From contig NC_065556.1 in NCBI RefSeq assembly GCF_022605725.1, positions 29,743,140 through 29,807,139 on the forward strand: a stretch of 64,000 nt of DNA, given 5' to 3'. Position 1 is the first letter of the stretch. Every line of letters starts with the position of its first letter. The notes under the pieces are model-generated. The model worked only from the letters and a program-made list of their open reading frames with translations. It was not told where the DNA came from and did not search any database. Shown one piece after another: positions 59,301-64,000 of this stretch. A program made the translations under genes and the position numbers. This stretch comes from Anthonomus grandis grandis (lineage: Eukaryota > Arthropoda > Insecta > Coleoptera > Curculionidae).

Positions 59301-60443
59301 ATTTATAGACCTAAGTTCCAATAAATATTTAATATTTCTTCCTAAGATTTTAGGTTGTGCAACATAGAGGCGGTTTAGTTGCTCAAACATGACGCTCTTT
59401 CTAAAACGATTTATTGTGCAATAATCCACGAAACTTTTTATAGTAAGCCGTTATTGATAGAAAAATTAGTAGTATTTAATGAAGTAAAAACGAAGTATTA
59501 AAGGATCTTAGTCGAAATCATTATAACAGATGATATGTTGCGCAACATGTAATAGAATTTATTGCTCAGACATGACTGATTTGAGCTCAGGAAACTTGTT
59601 GCTTGATCCGATTTCCAATAAAATATTTAAAATTTCTTCTTAACATTTTAGGTTGTGCAACATAGAGACGGTTTAGTTGCTCAAACATGACGCTCTTTCT
59701 AAAACGATTTATTGTGCAATAATCCACGGAACTTGTTTTTATAATAAACCGCTATTGATAAAAAAATTATTTAAAGATTCAATAAAGTAACAGATGGTAT
59801 GTTGCGCAACAATTAATAGAATTTGTTGCTCAGAGTACGCAACAGCTCAGGAAACTTATTTCTTGACCCGATTTCCAATAAAATATTAAAAATTTCTTTC
59901 TAACTTAATCGGCTGCGCAACAGAATACAGAAGCAATAATAAAATTATATTTATTATTGGCAGGGATGATAACCCGTTGCGCAACAAATCTCGGGACGAC
60001 ACAGGAGCCGTGATATCCGTTTTCCTCTTTACACCAAGCAAAAATGATGGCTCAAATAAGTAATAAGACAACAAAATAAATGACTTCAATCGAAAATCAT
60101 ATCCTGTAACGAACCCTTGACGATGTTGCAACATATATCGGCCGACGGCTCAGTTTCCCGCCCTAAATGGATTCAGCCCCGAATGACTGCGTCCGTTGTG
60201 CCGGTCATGCTAAACTGATTCCATTTACTCCCAGGCGTTTACCCTCCCAATAATTTTTTTTTTGACTAATTTATACGGTTATAATATTGCAACATTGCAG
60301 TGCTAGTTGCACTCGAAAAATAAAAACTTACGGTAAATCGCCGACACCAAACTGAAAGCCATCGGATATCTCTGATTCGTTTCCCCATAGGCAGTCGTAG
60401 GATTATGTTGCTGTTGTTGTGAGCTTTCAGCACCGGGGGTTCC
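41354..60443 (-). CDS. Skeletor: Skeletor-like protein (two DM13, DOMON, cupredoxin-like), 5' end outside the window
   Basis: Nine minus-strand exons join in frame into about 610 codons: 60332-60443, 52094-52312, 49616-49816, 49529-49549, 45493-45669, 45241-45437, 44942-45186, 44381-44865, 41354-41530. The first gives the end of DM13 domain 1 (GKRIRDIRWLSVWC), and the next two give DM13 domain 2 (NISILDAKTF, YDGAGPDAYFWVG, VYDIDWLAVWC). PPWWYNP and a Thr/Pro linker lead to a DOMON domain (NCREFLDKRLQVKW, IAFGLSG, CPDERIGGRNDV). The C-terminal cupredoxin-like region has PSWGICYYIND, RGQTYTFVVEGG, FHPLYITD, RYCEWAH and CYIHSNLGWKIHVVD. A hydrophobic tail ends the protein. Skeletor was described as a Drosophila spindle-matrix protein; the related Knickkopf organises cuticle chitin. 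Extracellular redox or cuticle roles are inferred. Knickkopf is the main alternative. Confidence 0.88.
41667..41705. repeat. Hairpin with perfect 14-base arms
   Basis: GTTGGTTGCCTATA (41667-41680) pairs with TATAGGCAACCAAC (41692-41705) across an 11-base loop. It lies in the last Skeletor intron at the start of a 93-residue open frame that I do not recognise. Confidence 0.85.
42060..42600. repeat. Degenerate array of TGCCTGGAA-type units
   Basis: Units such as GACTTGAACTGCCTGGGAA, GACTTTAATTGACTGAAAT, ACCTGCCTGGAAATTTTT, ACTTAAATTGCCTGGAA and ACTTCAATTGCTTGGAA recur every 30-60 bases in the same orientation. It is a decayed relative of the CAGGCAGTT motif family. Confidence 0.6.
42650..44130. 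repeat. Inverted array of roughly 95-100-bp tandem units
   Basis: The left half repeats a unit containing TTTTGTCCTTAGTTTTGGAA, ATTTGCAAATTTAAGGAATT and TTCCATGGAATTGATTTCCA about eight times (starts near 42700, 42800, 42900, 42990, 43090, 43190, 43290 and 43380). The right half (about 43740-44110) is the reverse complement, with three to four units. Around the centre (43515-43750), TTAATTAGAAGTGTTGTTTT and GCAAGTAAATTGGTCA pair with their complements. The array lies in the last Skeletor intron. Confidence 0.8.
45844..49450. repeat. Large palindrome plus direct repeat (A-B-A'-B) rich in CAGGCAGTTGA motifs
   Basis: Arm A (about 45844-46905) is matched in reverse by A' (about 47575-48656), centred near 47245. 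Spacer B (about 46890-47560) recurs directly 1800 bp downstream (about 48690-49385) with few differences. The block carries about 40 copies or variants of ATTCCAGGCAGTTGA in both orientations. No protein, retrotransposon or transposon end is recognised. It fills the Skeletor intron between the microexon (49529) and the DOMON exon (45669). Confidence 0.85.
49529..49549 (-). CDS. Skeletor: 21-nt microexon of the Skeletor-like gene (PPWWYNP)
   Basis: An acceptor (TTTTTAG) and donor (GTAAGT) enclose 21 bases that encode PPWWYNP. It follows GQTKIS from exon 49616-49816, whose donor is GTAAAA, and precedes TTTTAAPPTPTNC from 45493-45669. The frame is phase 0 on both sides, so skipping it would delete seven residues without a frameshift. 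The upstream intron is only 66 bases. Confidence 0.8.
50085..50640. repeat. Imperfect tandem repeat, three units of 150-175 bp
   Basis: GGACGATCGTAATGAAATTA occurs at 50171, with variants at 50320 and 50495. TCATTTAAAGTGGATT occurs at about 50138, 50381 and 50556, and a GGGAGAAGTGAGATGCGGT-type segment follows each. It lies in the Skeletor intron between exons 49816 and 52094. Confidence 0.75.
51086..51765. mobile_element. Non-autonomous hAT element
   Basis: The left terminus CAGGCCCGGATTTAC (51086) pairs with GTAAATCCAGGACTG at the right (ending 51765), with two mismatches. A perfect 8-bp target duplication, ATTGTTTG, lies at 51078-51085 and 51766-51773. The 680-bp interior has no transposase. 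Confidence 0.88.
52462..52520. repeat. Sequence box shared by both ends of a Skeletor intron (copy 1)
   Basis: CGAATGGCTGAGCCCGTTGT and GTCGGTCATGCTAAACTGG closely match 60168-60217. Both copies lie within 180 bases of the exons bordering the 8-kb intron 52313-60331. The surrounding 52440-52690 is less AT-rich than its neighbours. The function is unknown. Confidence 0.6.
52690..53789. other. Skeletor intron, no recognised feature
   Basis: AT-rich intron sequence with isolated CAGGCA motifs (about 53262). No gene is supported. Confidence 0.5.
53790..55105. mobile_element. Non-autonomous inverted-repeat element, family M, copy C
   Basis: The left end has GATTGTGTTCTTCAGATGTTG, given here only to its first 20 bases in effect, then GGTCACTCTGACAAATTTCA and GTTGTGCCAATTGTAGG. 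The right end has TTGTTGGCAACACTGAAAAT, GTGCAGAGTGACCAACATC and AAAATGGCGGCCACC. The interior of about 1.2 kb holds no transposase. It is the same family as copies at 27495 and 36800. Confidence 0.7.
55700..56330. other. GC-rich island in the large Skeletor intron
   Basis: This patch has C-runs, a GGAGGAGGAG-type purine stretch on the plus strand and many CpG, against an AT-rich background. Overlapping open frames in several phases are a side effect of base composition. It could be an alternative promoter, an enhancer or an unrecognised exon; the sequence gives no decision. Confidence 0.4.
57155..57230 (-). other. Trace of a LINE reverse transcriptase motif
   Basis: On the minus strand a GVA-stop-SSVLGPII stretch resembles the GVPQGSVLGPIL motif B. 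Nothing else of the element is readable. Confidence 0.4.
57530..60135. repeat. Repeat field with eight perfect GTTGCGCAAC palindromes
   Basis: Perfect copies start at 57535, 57785, 58565, 58945, 58998, 59537, 59801 and 59976; all are followed by A. One-base variants occur at 58524, 59152, 59353 and 59651, among others. A unit of about 298 bp recurs directly (59262-59475 and 59570-59770), partly again from 59833, and an inverted copy lies at about 57870-58015. An isolated perfect copy is at 63016. The core TTGCGCAA equals the C/EBP consensus half-site pair, but binding is untested. Confidence 0.8.
60155..60217. repeat. Sequence box shared by both ends of a Skeletor intron (copy 2)
   Basis: CGAATGACTGCGTCCGTTGT and GCCGGTCATGCTAAACTG match the box at 52462-52520. 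It lies about 115 bases from the exon at 60332-60443. On the minus strand both copies are open over about 12 codons, without known motif. Confidence 0.6.
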
Positions 60444-60449
60444 CTAAAA

Positions 60450-61739
60450 CAAAGCCAACGTAAATGCCATCGGGGAAATACCCCAAAGAATTCAGAGTAA
60501 AACTTGGAATAAATATTAGGAGCAGTAGATATTGTTGTACATCCACGTAAAACTTGACAAACATTTGATTATTCGTGAAACATTTACTAAATTTTAAATG
60601 TGTTTCGAATTTGATGGCTCTTGAATTAAGAAAATGTTTTTTAACCGAGAGCCAATCAAGTTTTAACCGAATATGCTGAGTGCCGAAACCAATGGCAGAA
60701 TGCTCAAGTGCGAAATTTAATTACAAAATATCTTACAATGTAAAAAAGTGTTTTAATTATATAAAAAGGTTCTTATGTCAAACCCCATCAGGCCTATTTG
60801 TTTTAGTAGGCCTTAAAAAGTCGCCCCCCTTGCGTTCAACCCCAAGTTGCCATGTCATCAGTTGCGGGATGATTGTATGGGATGTTTCAAACTTTCAATA
60901 TCGTTTATTACGCCGAGAATTTAATCTGCTTTAATGACATCCTCCACCCTCCTCTTCCCTTCGCTCGTACCTTTTAGGATCTTTGATTTTTTCCATTGGT
61001 TTCATTAAGTTAATTGAAGATGTGTAACAGGAGACAAAGGAGGTTCTCTATGCATGTTTTTAATTTCGAGTCAATTTCAGATTTAAAACGAACATCGGTT
61101 GCAGAGGAAATTAATTAAAAAATATTATATTTGGCCTGAAAGAGTTATTTTAAATTAAATCGGGAGCGTGGATGTTAATTAAAAAATGTTTGATATATTA
61201 TATTGCTTTAATATTAGTTTTTGGGAAAAAAACACTGGGATAAATTTTAATTTTAGTCCACGCCATCTACAGCGAACTCGAGTAAACGTTTTAAACTGGA
61301 CAGATTTGACAATTGACAGCGATAAGAAGCAAAGGTTTTACATTTAACAAATAAATAAGAGATTAGGAGGTCAGAATTAAAAGCCAATATTTATGAAATT
61401 ATTTAGGTAGCACCGTCTGTAGTGAAATCTTGAACGAATTGCTTGAAATTATGTCATTATTCCAGGCATTTGAGTCATGGGAAGCAAGGGTTTGACATTT
61501 GACAAATAAATGACATATTTGACAAAATTGATGCGTTCTTTGACAAATAGATGGACGGTTCGAGATTTGTCAGTCGGAATTACCTAACGCCATCTATAGC
61601 GAGTATCGAAACGAAAAATTGCATTGAATATTGATCCAATTGACTGAAATTCGACAGGTGGTGAGTTATTGTTTAAGATAATTGATTCAATATTCCAGGC
61701 AGTCAAGTCCAATAATTTTATTTGAAAAATATGAGTACG
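60450..61739. other. Skeletor intron, mostly featureless
   Basis: No exon for the N-terminal half of DM13 domain 1 or the signal peptide was found here. Two CAGGCA motifs (about 61460 and 61697) and repeated phrases such as CGCCATCTACAGCGA / CGCCATCTATAGCGA (about 61261 and 61588) are visible. Confidence 0.45.
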
Positions 61740-62540
61740 TATTTTCAAATCTCTAGCTTAACCGGGTTCAGAGATACGAGCAGTTTCTTCCAAAAAATTT
61801 CAACTTCCAAGGCTGATTTCTCATTTTTTTTTTAATATTTGGAAAAAAGCTAAAATAGGTGTCCAATGAATTAATTCGAAGAATCTGTGTGCTAATTTTC
61901 AAGTTTCTAGATCACTCGAGTTAAGAGATACGAGTATATTCTTCCAAGGCATTTCAATTTTCTTTGACAAACAATTTTTAAACTTCAAATGCTTATTTCT
62001 CAATTTTTTAATTTTTTTTTTGAAAAAATGCTGAAATAGGTGTCTAATGATTTTAGTTGAAGATTATGTGTATTAATTTTCAAGTCTCTAGCTCACTCGG
62101 GTTCAGAGATACGATCATTTTCTTGCAAGGAATTTCAATTTTTCTTTTTTAATGTTTTGAACTTTTAAGGCTGATTTCCCAATTTTTAAAATTTGCTGGA
62201 AAAAATGCTAAAATAGGTGTTGAATAATTTTATTTGAAGAGTTCGTGTGCCAATTTTCAAGTTTTTAGCTTACTTAGGCTCAAAGATACAAGCATATCAT
62301 TCTAAGCAATTTAATTTTTTTTTGAGTAATAAAAATTGAACTTCCAAGGCTAATTTCTCAATTTTTACAAACTTTCGGGAAAAACGCTGAAATAGGTGCC
62401 CAATGAATTTTTTTGGAGAATCCGTGTGCCAATTTTCAAGTCTCTATCCCATTGGGGTTCAGAGATAAGAGCATTTTCTCCTAAGAAATACCAATTAATT
62501 TAATAGAAAACTTCTTCAACTTTCGAGACTAATTTCTTAA
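61740..62540. repeat. Tandem repeat, about five units of roughly 180 bp
   Basis: The phrase CAAGTCTCTAGCTCACTCGG with variants starts at 61746, 61900, 62081, 62258 and 62437. Each is followed by GTTCAGAGATACGAG, a CTTCCAAGGCTGATTTCTCA segment and AAAATGCTAAAATAGGTGT. It is satellite-like and decayed, and it lies in an intron. Confidence 0.8.
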
Positions 62541-62559
62541 CAATGGCAACGATGCTCTT

Positions 62560-63755
62560 GCCAACATTAATTTTCAACGTTGTCAAGTTTCCAATCAATT
62601 AGTGCGGTATTTATAGGTAGTGAGTTTTCTTTGAAGTGAAAAGCTCTTCCTTTTACATCTCCTGAACAATCAATGTTCTTAAAATATACGACGTAGGTGC
62701 AATCACCCGTGAAAAGATTTATACCGAAGGACCCTCCGTTTTAGTATGATTAGAAAAAACCCGACAGAGTTTTAAGGGTCTAAAAATAATGGAAAGTTCT
62801 TCCAACAATAATTTATTTTACCGATCAATCAGATTAATCCTTTGAATATCCACGATCCAAGAATAATCAAAGGATTTCCGGAACTTATCCGTTTCCAATA
62901 TGGCCGCGTATATCCGGTCAACCGGAAAAATCCAAATAGGCCGCGCCTATTTAAATTGTCTATGTGGTAAAATGCATAAATCCCTTTCTGGAACAAAACA
63001 GGAAACAAAAACCGGGTTGCGCAACACAATCCCCAGGCTTATCTGGTATTTTCCGCATGAAATTGATGATGACTTTATTGCTTTGGGGCGTGTGTATAAT
63101 CGTTCGGATTTGTACAATTCCACTCAGAAAAAGCCCATGAAAAACAACTAAAGTTAATTTTTATCATGTTCATGGAAGAACATGCTCGAAAGGGTTATTG
63201 AGTGTTTTTTGGGATCTGACAATATCTCTTTTACTAGTATTATTTAATCAGTGTACCGGTTCAAAGAGCTGCAACTTATTTTAGAACACTCTAAAGCCTT
63301 CACTCTACCCTCAAAAGAATTATTTTAAGCGAATTTTTCAATATTTCAAATTGCACCAAGTTGGGGCACCAACCAAAAGAAATGGTCCATAAATCGAGAT
63401 TCAACAAGATCTGACGCCACATGCCACATAATTAACCAGAACAAGACATTGAATGATCATCGTGCGGCCCCCGAATGCATTTGGCCGCAAATATTTCGGG
63501 ATGTGCAGAAGGGGACGGGGCCCAAATTATCCTAATGGTAATATCCGTATCCGTTTGATGATTTAAGTATTCGCCACCCATCGAGTGGGTCTATTTGAAA
63601 GGGTGGTGGCGAAAACACCCCTCGCCCTTTCGGTATTTAATCGGACAGAAACGGGTTATTCTCCAGGAACAGTTTAAAATCTACATTTGGCTACTAGTAA
63701 TGTATTCCTCCAATCAGAAGAGTTACATTCACAAAAAATGGCGATAATTCCCAAG
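62560..63755. other. Intron sequence with a moderately GC-rich patch
   Basis: No gene is recognised. The 63430-63650 stretch is richer in GC than its surroundings and may be regulatory. An isolated GTTGCGCAAC lies at 63016. Confidence 0.4.
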
Positions 63756-64000
63756 TGACCTAAGATGTTCGAAAGTTTGATCTGCGATGTTATGACTCTC
63801 ACTCTTCAGTCGAAACTTATGGATAAACTGTTTGGCTTTGTTGCTGGTCGTTTTACTGGGTTAATCTTCTAACATTTGCTGACTCTGGCCAATTCTCTGG
63901 AGGGTCAATTACCAAATGTTAATATATACAAAAAAGAGAATGGTTGTTGATTGGTTCTTCGATTCCAAGGTTATCAATCTAAGTGTGCCACAAGGGTCAC
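63756..64000 (+). pseudogene. LINE reverse transcriptase fragment running off the window
   Basis: PKMFESLICDVMTLTLQSKL and DKLFGFVAGRFTG resemble the fingers region (IPKLFE...Q.GF..GRST). The last bases read VINLSVPQGS, a motif-B start. Motif A is missing between them, and the frame breaks near 63870. It continues beyond 64000. Confidence 0.65.

Noticed and set aside
57530..60135. A CRISPR-like array from regularly recurring GTTGCGCAAC
   Set aside because: The repeats are only 10 bases, spacing varies from 53 to more than 700 bases, and the window is clearly eukaryotic.
60444..64000. Upstream Skeletor exon (signal peptide and start of DM13 domain 1)
   Set aside because: No minus-strand segment with the expected YDG..FFW motif and splice sites was found; it presumably lies beyond the window.

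Overview
This is a eukaryotic, intron-rich, AT-rich nuclear window, most likely from an insect. The evidence is an Arf1/Arf79F-type GTPase gene, a secreted insect-type carboxylesterase, and a DM13/DOMON/cupredoxin-like gene of the Skeletor/Knickkopf type. Many insect-style DNA transposons and degenerate non-LTR retrotransposons lie between and inside them. Lineage below insect (a beetle is plausible) is inference and cannot be settled from the sequence alone.

Host genes. (1) Arf79F/Arf1, minus strand, 12614 to 7030: three coding exons that join exactly into 182 codons plus a stop. Its 4.66-kb second intron is filled with repeats. (2) A carboxylesterase, plus strand, 21321 to 36260: eleven exons that join in frame into 562 codons with signal peptide, Ser/Glu/His triad and many N-glycosylation sequons. 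Its introns carry a piggyBac element, three or more LINE fragments and short inverted-repeat elements. (3) A Skeletor-like gene, minus strand, 60443 to 41354: nine exons, including a 21-nt microexon, with the 5' end outside the window. Its large introns hold unusual palindromic and tandem repeats.

Mobile elements. 1-5663 is a four-layer nest: a mariner-like DD41D element cut by a pogo-like element, cut in turn by an element with hAT-like ends, which contains a HARBI1-type (Harbinger) transposase fragment. The two outer joins are proven by exact target-site duplications whose removal restores the interrupted transposase frame. 16332-20585 is a Tc1-like DD34E element interrupted by a Mutator-like (MULE) element with a SWIM zinc finger and a 9-bp target duplication. 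13583-15599 is a mariner-superfamily element with inverted repeats of about 620 bp. 22125-26313 is a piggyBac element with two LINE insertions. 37961-40642 is a second pogo-like element. Smaller non-autonomous elements include an 8-bp-TSD hAT at 51086-51765 and a three-copy family at 27.5, 36.8 and 53.8 kb.

Unexplained structure. Three patterns in the Skeletor introns stand out. The first is a 3.6-kb palindrome plus direct-repeat block (45.8-49.4 kb) carrying dozens of copies of a CAGGCAGTT-type motif, which also recurs elsewhere in the window. The second is an inverted array of roughly 95-bp units at 42.65-44.13 kb. The third is eight perfect copies of the palindrome GTTGCGCAAC between 57.5 and 60.0 kb. 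No prokaryotic operon, CRISPR array, tRNA or rRNA was recognised.
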